Below are positions 36,497 to 45,057 of a DNA stretch of 64,000 nucleotides, piece by piece. Below the pieces are notes generated by a model, which saw nothing but the letters and a program-made list of their open reading frames with translations, searched no databases and was not told the origin of the DNA. The stretch is from Roseibium sp. Sym1 (lineage in GTDB: Bacteria > Pseudomonadota > Alphaproteobacteria > Rhizobiales > Stappiaceae), in the NCBI RefSeq assembly GCF_027359675.1, contig NZ_CP114786.1, positions 5,740,501-5,804,500 of the forward strand. The letters are read 5' to 3'. The first letter of the stretch is position 1, and the number at the start of each line of letters is the position of its first letter. Both the position numbers and the translations under genes were made by a program.

Positions 36497-37561
36497 TTAG
36501 AGATCGGCCATCAGATCGATGATGGACCAGTGATCCTCGAAAAATTGCTCCGGCCTCAGATCGCCGAGCCGGTACCAGTTGGCCGCGCGGGCGTCGTCCC
36601 CGCCGGTGACCGAGAACAGCTCCCGTCGTTCCGGCAGCCGGAACAGGAAGGCGTGGGTGATGATGCGGCCTCTGAGCGACCGGTCGGGGTGGTCAAACAC
36701 GCGGGTCCTGGTGCCGTCGATGAACGATGCCAGCATGGCCGGCGGGATTTCACCCTTGTGATCGCTGATCGCCGTTTCTTCCTTCAGTTCCCGGATCACT
36801 GCATCACGAATGCTTTCGCGCGGATCGAGAAATCCGCCCGGCAGAGCCAGCAAGCCCCTGCCGGGAACCTGGCCACGCTCGACCAGCAGGATGTTGCCGG
36901 ACTGGATTACCACGGCATCGACCGTCACGAACGGACCACGGCCCCATTCCTTCGGATAGGCCTCGTGATATTCGGCCTCTTCCAGGAGGTTCCGGAAGGT
37001 CTCGCTCAAGGCGAAATCTTCGAGCCAGCCGGCAACCCCGTCCGAAAGGACCGACCGGGAGATCACCGGAATGCGCTGGAACAGCTGCCGGCGTATGTCG
37101 GTCGACGAAAAGGTGCCATATTGGCTGGTGAGCTGGACATTGCCCCATTCCGGAAACAGTTTCAGATAGTAGCTGGTGCGGTCCTTGCCGTAGCCGGCCA
37201 GCGCGATCCGGATATCGTCGAGACCGTGCAGCACGACCCCGCCCCTGTTGTAATGGGCGAGCACCGTCTCGTTGACGGCACGCTGGACTTCCGCGCACCA
37301 GGCCGCGTCCGAATAGGGATGATCTGGCACCGGCTTCAGGATCAGGCGGTCAGTCGCCAGCTCGTGCTTGAACACCTTGGCGAACATCTCGGCGCGTTCG
37401 TCGTAAGTGAAGGGGTTGCGCGGTGTGCGTGCCTGGGCGCACGAGCCGATCAGAACGATCAGCGTGTCGACTTCCTTGAGCGCCGCCCGGATGACGGCCT
37501 CGTGGCCGATATGCAGCGGCTGGAACCGGCCGACAAAAACGCCGTAGTGAAACTTGGACAT
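36497..37561 (-). CDS. nadM: Bifunctional NMN adenylyltransferase / Nudix hydrolase
   Basis: The 354-residue protein joins two enzymes. Residues 1-180 are an archaeal-type NMN adenylyltransferase (GRFQPLHIGH and FSSTDIRR). Residues ~195-350 are a Nudix hydrolase with the box GFLDPRESIRDAVIRELKEE, where the usual late Gly is Ala (EETAI). It turns NMN and ATP into NAD+; the Nudix half probably clears ADP-ribose. It heads the operon with nadV. Two 19-bp palindromes lie 61-110 bases upstream of the start and are the likely control sites. Confidence 0.94.
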   Translation of the reverse strand: MSKFHYGVFVGRFQPLHIGHEAVIRAALKEVDTLIVLIGSCAQARTPRNPFTYDERAEMFAKVFKHELATDRLILKPVPDHPYSDAAWCAEVQRAVNETVLAHYNRGGVVLHGLDDIRIALAGYGKDRTSYYLKLFPEWGNVQLTSQYGTFSSTDIRRQLFQRIPVISRSVLSDGVAGWLEDFALSETFRNLLEEAEYHEAYPKEWGRGPFVTVDAVVIQSGNILLVERGQVPGRGLLALPGGFLDPRESIRDAVIRELKEETAISDHKGEIPPAMLASFIDGTRTRVFDHPDRSLRGRIITHAFLFRLPERRELFSVTGGDDARAANWYRLGDLRPEQFFEDHWSIIDLMADL

Positions 37562-37621
37562 TCGAGTCTCCCTCGAATTGATGTGATGTCAGAGCCGAAC
37601 TCCTCGGCTCCGATACAATCT

Positions 37622-37640
37622 AATGCTCATATTGAGCATT
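37622..37640. promoter_or_regulatory. Operator site 1 for nadM-nadV
   Basis: A perfect 19-bp palindrome AATGCTCA-TAT-TGAGCATT. Its centre at 37631 is 70 bases upstream of the nadM start. It is the proximal member of a pair, spaced 31 bases centre to centre. Confidence 0.75.
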
Positions 37641-37652
37641 TTCAATTCGAGA

Positions 37653-37671
37653 AATACTCATTCTGAGCATT
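37653..37671. promoter_or_regulatory. Operator site 2 for nadM-nadV
   Basis: AATACTCA-TTC-TGAGCATT matches site 1 except for one arm position and the spacer. Its spacing of three helical turns from site 1 suggests two regulator dimers on the same DNA face. NadQ or NrtR are the NAD regulators known in alphaproteobacteria; which one binds here is not shown by the sequence. Confidence 0.7.
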
Positions 37672-37757
37672 TATCGCATCATGGTTACCGAATGGCAACA
37701 CAGCGATGCCGCTGTAGGGGTGTATTGGCGTCAGAGACCAGCAACCGGGTGACGCCG

Positions 37758-38483
37758 TTATCCAAGGACCATCTTTCGGAAGTAGTTTGCCCTGCTCATG
37801 TCCCGCAAGGCGTCGAAAAACCGTTCGATGACCGGTTCCGACACCTTGATCGGTGACGGGCCATAGTCTTCGAACTTGTCCGAAAGCGCCTTGTTGACCG
37901 CATTGGAGAAGTTTACGTAGTCGATGTGTTCCTTGGGAAACAGCCTTGCGGCATTGCGGACAATGTCCTGAATGGCAGGATCATTGGCAATGGTCACCGC
38001 GGTGATTTCGTTGCCATGTGCCTTTGCCAGCTTCCGGTAGGCCTCCGAAAGACTGTCTGTGAACCCGGCATCCGCAGTGCGCGCGATATAGGCACTGAAG
38101 GCATGGAGAAACTCGATTTCCCAGGACGCGTCGCTCCTCTTGATCTGCGGTTCGAACACCTTTCGAAGGATGTCGAAGCACAGGAACCTCAGAACCGACA
38201 TGGCGAAGAAGTCCTTGTTCGCGCCGACAAAGGGCTGACGCTTGTGGATGCGACCGCAGGCTTCGTAGTTCGAGCGGTAGATGTCGAAGAGGCCGGGCGA
38301 CTCGGCGATAAAGTTGAAGACGGCTGCTATGTCGGTCTTGCTGAGCTTGCCGCCTTTGAGGTCCGCCGCGGACTCCAGGCTGCGGCGCGCAAGGTCAAGC
38401 GCCTGCTGCCCGGCGCCGACGCAAATGTGCGGGCCGCTGAGCTTGGGATAGGTAATCGCGTTCTTCTTGTCCGAGGGACGCAT
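37758..38483 (-). CDS. Hypothetical protein, mostly alpha-helical
   Basis: The 241-residue protein has no signal peptide or membrane segment and matches no family I recognise. It looks largely helical, with conserved-looking aromatic patches (FNFIAESPGLFDIYRSNYEA and WEIEFLHAFSAYIARTAD). The ATG at 38483 follows TTTGAGGCAGG; an in-frame TTG at 38495 is an alternative. It reads in the same direction as nadM but lies upstream of the nadM operators, so it is a separate unit. Confidence 0.7.
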   Translation of the reverse strand: MRPSDKKNAITYPKLSGPHICVGAGQQALDLARRSLESAADLKGGKLSKTDIAAVFNFIAESPGLFDIYRSNYEACGRIHKRQPFVGANKDFFAMSVLRFLCFDILRKVFEPQIKRSDASWEIEFLHAFSAYIARTADAGFTDSLSEAYRKLAKAHGNEITAVTIANDPAIQDIVRNAARLFPKEHIDYVNFSNAVNKALSDKFEDYGPSPIKVSEPVIERFFDALRDMSRANYFRKMVLG

Positions 38484-38771
38484 CGCCTGCCTCAAATTCC
38501 GGATAATTCACGATGCGCCGAATTGGTTTTGAAATGGTAACCGGAGCGCGAGCCGGGAGCGTGAAACCTGCAGGGCGTGCAGGCTTCCTCTCAAACTTGT
38601 CGCTCGATTTGCAACACTTCGCTCGAGGCGTCCTTGCTCCGGCATAACACGGAAGACCTGCCGAAATGCCGCAACCCGTCAAGCGATTGTGAAGCTGAAG
38701 CCACTGGCGTCACCGACCTAATGGCCGCATAGTTGCCTTGTTTCGCAACCAGTCAATCAAAGGAGATAACC

Positions 38772-38975
38772 ATGACCGTGGAACGGGCCATTCTTCTTGT
38801 CGTCGGCGCGCTGGTCCTCGCCTCCGTGCTTCTGGCTGTCTATGTCAATCTCAACTGGCTGTGGCTGACCGGCATTCTCGGTGCCCACCTGATCCAGGCC
38901 TCGTTCACCGGCCTCTGCCCGGTGGTTATGATCCTGAAGAAGATGGGCTTGCCGCAAAAGTCGGGTTTTGCATAA
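38772..38975 (+). CDS. Small DUF2892 membrane protein
   Basis: A 67-residue protein with two hydrophobic segments and the DUF2892 (YgaP-like transmembrane) motif TGLCPVVMILKKMG near the C-terminus. In other bacteria the domain is fused to or found beside rhodanese domains. Here it is alone. The start is well supported by AAAGGAG seven bases before the ATG. Confidence 0.85.
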   Translation: MTVERAILLVVGALVLASVLLAVYVNLNWLWLTGILGAHLIQASFTGLCPVVMILKKMGLPQKSGFA

Positions 38976-39045
38976 CAAGACGCTGACAGACTTTACGCCA
39001 CAGCCTTCCGCGTGGCGATCATGCGTGGTCAAATTTTCCAAGATT

Positions 39046-39158
39046 GTCATCCCGGCCAAGCGCTGCGCGCGCCGGGACCCGGGATTCCCGGGCGCCCCAA
39101 CAGGCCTGGGCTTGAGCTAAATATGCAGTTTCCTGGGTCGCCGCTTTCGCGGGATGAC
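39046..39158. repeat. Palindromic repeat (GTCATCCCGG type)
   Basis: The left arm starts GTCATCCCGGCCAAGCGC and the right arm ends CGCTTTCGCGGGATGAC, with internal GGGACCCGGGATTCCCGGG. It lies downstream of the DUF2892 gene and is the same class of dispersed palindrome as those at 101 and 60056. Confidence 0.65.
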
Positions 39159-39180
39159 AGGGAGTTCATGGGCTGACTCT

Positions 39181-39201
39181 AAAAAAGCGTCCCGATCACG
39201 C
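39181..39201 (-). terminator. Possible weak terminator after tdh
   Basis: On the minus strand a short GCGT-7-base loop-ACGC stem is followed by six T residues, 11 bases past the tdh stop. The stem is only four pairs, so this is tentative. Confidence 0.4.
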
Positions 39202-39211
39202 CGCCCTTCCC

Positions 39212-40252
39212 TCAACGCCAGCTCAGTACCACCTTGCCAGCCTCGCCGGATTTCATCGCGGCAAAGCCTTTCTCGAAATCATCGACCCCGAAGCGGTGAG
39301 TGATGACATTGCGCACGTCGAGGCCGTTCTGCAGCATGGCGATCATCTTGTACCAGGTCTCGAAGATCTCGCGGCCATAGACCCCCTTGATGGTGATCGC
39401 CTTGAAGACGATGCGCGACCAGTCGACCGGTGACTTGCCCGGCGGGATGCCGAGCAGCGCGATCCGGCCGCCCATCACCAGGTTCTCCACCATCTGGTCG
39501 AGCGCCACCTGGTTGCCGGACATTTCCAGGCCGACATCGAAGCCTTCCTTCATGCCGAGTTTCTTTTCGATGCCCTTGAGGTCCTGCTCGGCGACGTTTA
39601 CCGGCAGGACATCGGCAACCCTGGTCGCCAGATCCAGCCGGGCCTGGTTGATGTCGGTGATGACGACGTTGCGCGCGCCGACATGGCGGGCAACCGCAGC
39701 CGCCATGATGCCGATCGGGCCGGCACCGGTGATCAGTACATCTTCCCCGACCAGATCGAAACTGAGCGCGGTGTGAACCGCGTTGCCGAGCGGGTCGAGA
39801 ATGGCGCCGATCTCGTCATCGATCTCGTCCGGCAACGGCACCACGTTGAAGGCCGGCAGGCGCAGATATTCGGCGAAGGCGCCCTGCTCGTTGACGCCGA
39901 TGCCGCGGGTTTCCGGATCCAGGTGAAATTTTCCGGACCTGGACTGTCGCGAGTGATGGCCGATCAGGTGCCCCTCGCCCGAACAGCGCTGACCGATCTC
40001 CAGATCGGTGACATTCCTGCCAAGCTCGACGATCTCGCCGGCGAATTCATGCCCGGTGATCAGCGGCACGGGCACGGTCTTCGCCGCCCAGTCGTCCCAG
40101 TTCCAGATGTGAATGTCGGTGCCGCATATGCCGGTCTTGTTGATCCGGATCAGCACGTCGTCCGGCCCGATTTCCGGCACCGGTGCCCGGGTCATCCAGA
40201 GGCCTTCCCTCGGCTCGGCCTTGCACAGCGCCTTCATCTGGTTGCTGCTCAT
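39212..40252 (-). CDS. tdh: L-threonine 3-dehydrogenase, structural-zinc site missing
   Basis: A 346-residue zinc alcohol dehydrogenase-family enzyme oxidising threonine to 2-amino-3-ketobutyrate. The catalytic zinc ligands C43 (GICGTDIH) and H68/E69 (TGHEF) are present, as is the NAD motif [11 protein letters not shown]. The lobe that in E. coli-type Tdh carries four zinc cysteines (CGHCRNCx7C after GEGH) reads [15 protein letters not shown] here (residues 98-112), with none of the four. The gene overlaps kbl by four bases (ATGA-type), so the two are translationally coupled. Confidence 0.93.
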   Translation of the reverse strand: MSSNQMKALCKAEPREGLWMTRAPVPEIGPDDVLIRINKTGICGTDIHIWNWDDWAAKTVPVPLITGHEFAGEIVELGRNVTDLEIGQRCSGEGHLIGHHSRQSRSGKFHLDPETRGIGVNEQGAFAEYLRLPAFNVVPLPDEIDDEIGAILDPLGNAVHTALSFDLVGEDVLITGAGPIGIMAAAVARHVGARNVVITDINQARLDLATRVADVLPVNVAEQDLKGIEKKLGMKEGFDVGLEMSGNQVALDQMVENLVMGGRIALLGIPPGKSPVDWSRIVFKAITIKGVYGREIFETWYKMIAMLQNGLDVRNVITHRFGVDDFEKGFAAMKSGEAGKVVLSWR

Positions 40253-41436
40253 GACAGGACTCCCGTCGCCCTGCCGGCCTTTTCGAAGGCTTCCAGCGCC
40301 CGGTCCAGGTCCGCGCGTGTCAGAGCCGCGTTCATCTGGGTGCGGATGCGCGCCTGGCCGCGCGGCACCACCGGGAAAAAGAAGCCGGAAACATAGACGC
40401 CCTGCTCGAACAGTTCAGCCGCCATGGCCTGGGCCAGTTTCGCCTCGCCCAGCATCACCGGGATGATCGGATGTTCGCCCGGCAGCAGCGTGAAGCCGAG
40501 ACCTTCAAGGCCTTCGCGCCAGTAGCGGGCGTTGTCGAAAAGGTTCTTGCGCAGGCCGTCGCCCTCCTCCACCAGGCGGATGGCTTCCAGCCCGCTCATG
40601 ACGACAGCCGGTGGCAGGGAGTTGGAAAAGAGATAGGGCCGTGCCCGCTGGCGCAGGAGATCGATGACCGGCTGCGGACCGGCGACGTACCCGCCGATGC
40701 CTCCGCCCAGCGCCTTGCCGAGCGTGCCGGTGAGGATGTCGACATCCACGCCGAAATGGGCGGGCGTGCCTTCACCCTTCGGCCCCATGAAGCCGGTGGC
40801 ATGGCAATCGTCGACCATCACCACGGCGTCGTATTTTTTTGCCAGCGCCGTGACCTCCGGCAGGTTGGCCAGGTAGCCGTCCATCGAGAAAACGCCGTCG
40901 CTGGCAATCATGATATGGCGGGCGCCGGCCTCCCTGGCCTCCTTCAGCTTTGCCTCAAGATCCGCCATGTCGGAATTGGCGTAACGGTAGCGTCTTGCCT
41001 TGCACAGGCGGATGCCGTCGATGATCGAGGCATGATTGAGCGCGTCCGATATGATCGCGTCCTCAGGCCCGAGCAGCGGCTCGAACAGACCGCCATTGGC
41101 ATCGAAACAGGCCGCGAACAGGATGCTGTCGTCCTTGCCGAGAAACCGCGCCAACCGCTGTTCCAGTTCGCGGTGGATGTCCTGGGTTCCGCAGATGAAG
41201 CGCACGGAGGCCATGCCGTAGCCCTTGGGGCCCAGCGCCTTGCGGGCAGCCTCTTCCAGGGCCGGATGGTCGGCGAGGCCCAGATAGTTGTTGGCACAAA
41301 GATTGATCACCTCGCGGCCGCCGACCGTGATCCTGCCGCCCTGGGGAGAGGTGATCAGCCGCTCCCGCTTGTAAAGTCCCTCGGCCTCGATCTCTTTGAG
41401 CGTCTCGGAAATATGGGACAGGAAGGCATCTGACAT
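40249..41436 (-). CDS. kbl: Glycine C-acetyltransferase (2-amino-3-ketobutyrate CoA ligase)
   Basis: A 395-residue PLP enzyme of the alpha-oxoamine synthase family. It splits 2-amino-3-ketobutyrate with CoA into glycine and acetyl-CoA. Visible motifs are [12 protein letters not shown], the aspartate in [14 protein letters not shown] and the PLP lysine in [15 protein letters not shown]. It is first in a two-gene operon with tdh. The AT-rich 80 bases upstream contain two TTCTCCA copies (near 41463 and 41504) that could be regulator half-sites. Confidence 0.95.
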   Translation of the reverse strand: MSDAFLSHISETLKEIEAEGLYKRERLITSPQGGRITVGGREVINLCANNYLGLADHPALEEAARKALGPKGYGMASVRFICGTQDIHRELEQRLARFLGKDDSILFAACFDANGGLFEPLLGPEDAIISDALNHASIIDGIRLCKARRYRYANSDMADLEAKLKEAREAGARHIMIASDGVFSMDGYLANLPEVTALAKKYDAVVMVDDCHATGFMGPKGEGTPAHFGVDVDILTGTLGKALGGGIGGYVAGPQPVIDLLRQRARPYLFSNSLPPAVVMSGLEAIRLVEEGDGLRKNLFDNARYWREGLEGLGFTLLPGEHPIIPVMLGEAKLAQAMAAELFEQGVYVSGFFFPVVPRGQARIRTQMNAALTRADLDRALEAFEKAGRATGVLS

Positions 41437-41726
41437 GAAGCATCCTCCGACAAATTGGATTATTTCTCCACTATATCGGATTTTCGCGTGAATTAAACGA
41501 CAAATTCTCCAGAATAACGGAAATGCCTACAACGTTTTGTCGGCGTGTTCCCACAAACGATCGACCGGGAGTGACCGCTTCGGGCACATCCTCCGACGTC
41601 GCCAATGAACCGCCTGCTCGGCAACGCGAACCATGCAGACGATCGAGACAGGAACAGACTGCGCGCCCCGATCGCCATGTTAACCGTCATAGTATATCCG
41701 TGGACAGGCGCTTTCAAAACGGAAGC

Positions 41727-42251
41727 TCAACGCCTCGTCGTCGCCGGGTGAACCGTACGGCCGGCCATAGCACTCGCCACAATAGCGCCAGGTGCGACCA
41801 TTCGCTGTGTCATCAGAATTCCATCAAGATGATCAATTTCGTGTTGCACGAGTTCGGAGTGTCCGGGAGAAAGCCTCTCCAGTCTTTGAAGGCGCCCCTC
41901 CCGATCGGAGTATTCCATCGTGACCGAAACGCTTCGCGTCACGGCCACACTCGTTCCAGGGAGGCTGAAGCAGTCATCCCAGACGGGCCTGCATTCTTGC
42001 GAAGCCCAAACAATCCGGGGATTGAGCGCAACAAAACTTCCCAAGTCGCATTCGAACGCAACCATTCGAAACGAGGAACCGATTTGCGGTGCGGCCAGAG
42101 CCCGCCCGAAGCCCAGGGTCTTCCTGAGATGCGTCAATGTCTCCTGCAGATCGTTTGCATCCGTTACCCAGTCAGCCCGATTGGGGTCCACCACATCAGC
42201 CACCGCTGTCAGGCGCGGATCACCGAACAAAAGGACATCGCGAACAGCCAT
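41727..42251 (-). CDS. Peptide deformylase-like protein
   Basis: The 174-residue protein keeps three deformylase motifs: GFGRALAAPQIG, a metal-ligand cysteine in DDCFSLPG in place of EGCLS, and QHEIDHLDG with the HExxH metal and catalytic residues. The altered second motif places it in the deformylase-like group rather than with the housekeeping Def. It follows a class IV aminotransferase by 21 bases, with ribosome site AAAGGAG, and the pair may act on an unusual N-formyl or amino-acid substrate. Base composition appears a little less GC-rich than nearby genes. Confidence 0.85.
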   Translation of the reverse strand: MAVRDVLLFGDPRLTAVADVVDPNRADWVTDANDLQETLTHLRKTLGFGRALAAPQIGSSFRMVAFECDLGSFVALNPRIVWASQECRPVWDDCFSLPGTSVAVTRSVSVTMEYSDREGRLQRLERLSPGHSELVQHEIDHLDGILMTQRMVAPGAIVASAMAGRTVHPATTRR

Positions 42252-42272
42252 TCTTCCGTGCTCCTTTTCGTG

Positions 42273-43211
42273 TCAGGCCGGGTAAACCACTTCTTCGATG
42301 AACCGTGCGTCCTTGTGCCGGAGCCAATAGCTCTTTTTTATGCTCTCGGTGACCGGACCGACTTTGTCCTCTTTCACCGGCTGTCCGTCAATTCGTGTAA
42401 CCGGCATCACGCCCCCTGCCGTGGAGGTGATGAAGACTTCATCGGAACCGCGCAAGGCGTCCTGGGACAGATCACCCTTGTGGACGCTCATCCCCTGCTC
42501 ATGACATATCTCGATGACCGTGCGGCGCGTGATACCCTGCAAGACTCCATGGTCCGGCGTCCTCAGGACGCCATCGCGGACGGAAAAGACATTGAACCCC
42601 GGACCTTCCGCGATGTTGCCCCCGCCATCCAGCAGCAAGGCGGTTTCGCCGCCCCGGTCGAAAGCATCAAAAAGCCCTCCGACCAGGTCGAGCCAGTGAT
42701 AGTTTTTGATGCGCGGGTCAACGCTGTCTGGCGGAATTCGCGTTGTGTTCGTGATTGTCACATGTAGCCCGCGCCGCATCTGCTCGTCATTGGCAACCGA
42801 ACCGTAGGGAACGGCGAAGGCAAGGAACCTGTTCTCGGCGTCTCTTGGATCCCGGCTGAAGTCGCGCGCTGCGCCTCGCGTGCAAATCATTTCCACATAG
42901 GCCTTCCGGTGACCTGAAAGCGAGACACAGTTGTGCAGGATCTCACGAATTTCCGCGGCCGGAATGGGCAGCTTCATACGCAGCCGTTCCACGCCTGCCA
43001 AAAAGCGTTCAATATGAGCATCCAGACGAAAGAAAGCACCATCCCAAACGTGAACCGTGTCGTAGGTCGCATCGGAGTGCAAGAAGCCGTAGTCGAGTAC
43101 GGACACCTTTGCCTCTGACACCGGGATATATTGCCCATCCTGCCAGGCGACACCGGCAGGATACGCGTGTGGGTCAGCATATCGGAGGCACAGATCTGGT
43201 AAGTTTTTCAT
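42273..43211 (-). CDS. Class IV (branched-chain/D-amino acid type) aminotransferase
   Basis: A 312-residue PLP enzyme of fold type IV. Motifs are VSVLDYGFLHSDATYDT near the N-terminus, the Schiff-base lysine in RIKNYHW, and the cofactor region EGPGFNVFSV with EVFITSTAGGVMPV. The family includes BCAT, D-alanine aminotransferase and 4-amino-4-deoxychorismate lyase; the substrate is not clear. It is divergent from an Lrp-type regulator and followed by a deformylase-like gene, suggesting a small amino-acid-handling cassette. Confidence 0.87.
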   Translation of the reverse strand: MKNLPDLCLRYADPHAYPAGVAWQDGQYIPVSEAKVSVLDYGFLHSDATYDTVHVWDGAFFRLDAHIERFLAGVERLRMKLPIPAAEIREILHNCVSLSGHRKAYVEMICTRGAARDFSRDPRDAENRFLAFAVPYGSVANDEQMRRGLHVTITNTTRIPPDSVDPRIKNYHWLDLVGGLFDAFDRGGETALLLDGGGNIAEGPGFNVFSVRDGVLRTPDHGVLQGITRRTVIEICHEQGMSVHKGDLSQDALRGSDEVFITSTAGGVMPVTRIDGQPVKEDKVGPVTESIKKSYWLRHKDARFIEEVVYPA

Positions 43212-43336
43212 CGGACCCTGGTTCCCAATCTTGTTCGACCTGAGCCCACGCTATCTCAATTTCCTGACGCTTTTCGCTCGAAAATTTACGTCCATTCGGC
43301 TATTTTGCATCAAATTTGCGAATTTGGAGATGCATT

Positions 43337-43807
43337 TTGCCCACGCCACTGGACCGAACAGATCGAGACATCTTGACCGTTCTGCAACAGGATGCACGCG
43401 TGTCCGCGGACAAACTTGCGGATCGAATCGGTGCTTCGCGTTCGTCGGTTCAAAGGCGACTGAAGCGCCTGAATGAAACCGGTGTCATTGAGCGCGAGGT
43501 CGTGCAACTTCGTCCGGATTATGTCGATGCGCGGATGACTTTTGTCGTCGAGGTCGAACTGGAGCGAGAGCGCGTGGACTTGCTGGACGAGTTCAAGCGG
43601 TCCGTGATGGCACTGGAGGAAGTTCAGCAATGCTACTACATCACCGGCCATGCCGATTTCATCCTGATCGTGCTGGCCAGGGACATGAAAGACTATGATC
43701 GCTTTTCGCGTCAGGTCTTTGTCGAAAACCCCAATATCCGAAGATTTGCCACGTCAGTCGTCGTAGACCGTGTGAAAGTCAGTCTCCGGGTCCCGTTCGA
43801 CGATTAA
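43337..43807 (+). CDS. Lrp/AsnC-family transcriptional regulator
   Basis: A roughly 156-residue regulator with an N-terminal winged helix (DRTDRDILTVLQQDARVS and IGASRSSVQRRLKRL) and a C-terminal RAM ligand-binding domain (CYYITGHADFILIVLARD). It is divergent from the class IV aminotransferase gene and probably controls it in response to an amino acid. A TTG start at 43337 is chosen because GGAG lies about seven bases upstream; a TTG at 43316 is the alternative. Confidence 0.88.
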   Translation: MPTPLDRTDRDILTVLQQDARVSADKLADRIGASRSSVQRRLKRLNETGVIEREVVQLRPDYVDARMTFVVEVELERERVDLLDEFKRSVMALEEVQQCYYITGHADFILIVLARDMKDYDRFSRQVFVENPNIRRFATSVVVDRVKVSLRVPFDD

Positions 43808-43855
43808 GTTCCCCTTCTGAAAAAGACACCAGAAGCAGGCCGAGCGGCAGCACGG

Positions 43856-44416
43856 TCAGAACTTCACCACGATCAGGATCGCCCGCGCCGGGCCATCAAG
43901 GGCGCTAATGCAGTGGGGCACATCGGCAGCATAGCGGGCCGTATCTCCCTTGCCGATGACGCCGGTGGCCACACCGGAAGTGACCTCCAGCCGGCCGTCT
44001 TCGGCGATGAGCTGTTCCCTTGTGCCGCGTTCATGCGGCTTGCTCTCCAGACGGCCACCTTCGGCAAAAACCAGCTCATACACCTCGAACCGGCCGGTGT
44101 CCTGGGGCGGCGACAGGATGCGGATCTTGCAGCCGTCGCCGGCCCGGTCGAGCGCGGGCGTCTGGTGCTCGTGCAGGATTTCGACCCGGTCCTCCGAGGC
44201 CTCCTCTCCCAGCAGTCCGGCGAAGTCGACATCCAGGGCGCGTGTGAGGTTGAGCAGGGTTGCGACGGTCGGATTGGATTCGCCGCGCTCGATCTGGCTG
44301 ACCATGGACCGGGACACACCAGAGAGCTTCTCGACGGCCTCAAGGGAAAGGCCCTGTGCCCGCCGTGCCTTCTTCAGGCGCTCGGGAAGCCGGGAAAGAA
44401 TGTCGGAATCTGTCAT
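43856..44416 (-). CDS. XRE-family regulator with cupin domain
   Basis: A 186-residue protein with an N-terminal helix-turn-helix (LSLEAVEKLSGVSRSMVSQI) and a C-terminal cupin barrel (GRFEVYELVFAEGG and KPHERGTREQL). This architecture is common in regulators of amino-acid and polyamine metabolism such as PuuR-like proteins. It converges with the Lrp gene. The target is unknown. Confidence 0.9.
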   Translation of the reverse strand: MTDSDILSRLPERLKKARRAQGLSLEAVEKLSGVSRSMVSQIERGESNPTVATLLNLTRALDVDFAGLLGEEASEDRVEILHEHQTPALDRAGDGCKIRILSPPQDTGRFEVYELVFAEGGRLESKPHERGTREQLIAEDGRLEVTSGVATGVIGKGDTARYAADVPHCISALDGPARAILIVVKF

Positions 44417-44543
44417 GACGGAACTAAAATCCGGTCCGCCGGAAATTGCAATTCTTCTTTTGACTTCAGCGGAGCCATGGCAATCTTCCGGGGCTCCGTG
44501 AGCCTGAAAAGAATCACACCAGCCGGAGTTGGGGGGAAATCAC

Positions 44544-44912
44544 ATGACTGCACTGCCGCGCCTGTTTTTTATTACCGCTGCCGTTTTCGCGCTGATCGGG
44601 ATGGCCTGGGGCATTCACATGTCGGCCAGCACGGACCACACGCTTGCGCCCGCCCACGGGCACCTCAATCTCATCGGCTTCGTGATGATGTCGGTGTTCG
44701 GCACCTATTACGCCCTCGTACCCGGCGCCGCCGGCTCCGGACTGGCAAAGATCCATTACGGAATGAGCGTCCTCACCGTCGTTGTTCTCGTCCCGGGCAT
44801 CGTGCTGGCGATTACCGGCAGCAGCGAGATTCTCGCCAAGCTCGGCTCGGTTCTGGCGGTCCTCACCATGCTGGTCTTTCTCGTCACCATCCTGAGAAAT
44901 CGCGCCGACTGA
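44544..44912 (+). CDS. Small four-helix membrane protein resembling part of haem-copper oxidase subunit I
   Basis: A 122-residue protein with four hydrophobic segments. The stretch PAHGHLNLIGFVMMSVFGT recalls the second-helix region of COX1/NorB-type oxidase subunits, where a His ligates haem. It is far too short for an oxidase, and its function is unknown. The ATG at 44544 follows TTGGGGGGAAA. It is read in the same direction as fhs, about 145 bases upstream of it. Confidence 0.72.
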   Translation: MTALPRLFFITAAVFALIGMAWGIHMSASTDHTLAPAHGHLNLIGFVMMSVFGTYYALVPGAAGSGLAKIHYGMSVLTVVVLVPGIVLAITGSSEILAKLGSVLAVLTMLVFLVTILRNRAD

Positions 44913-45057
44913 TCCTACAGTCGCTTCCGGGGCGCATCCTGTCGCATTCGGAACACCTGAGATACCGCCCTCTCCCATAGCGTTCGGTCAATTGCCGGGG
45001 CGCCGAATGGACGCGCGTTCCGGCAGCTGAAATTTGGAAACGCCCCGGAGAAAACCC

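Noticed and set aside
41493..41717. 74-codon minus-strand frame upstream of kbl
   Set aside because: It has no ribosome site, an Arg/Ser-rich composition and no family; more likely spacer.
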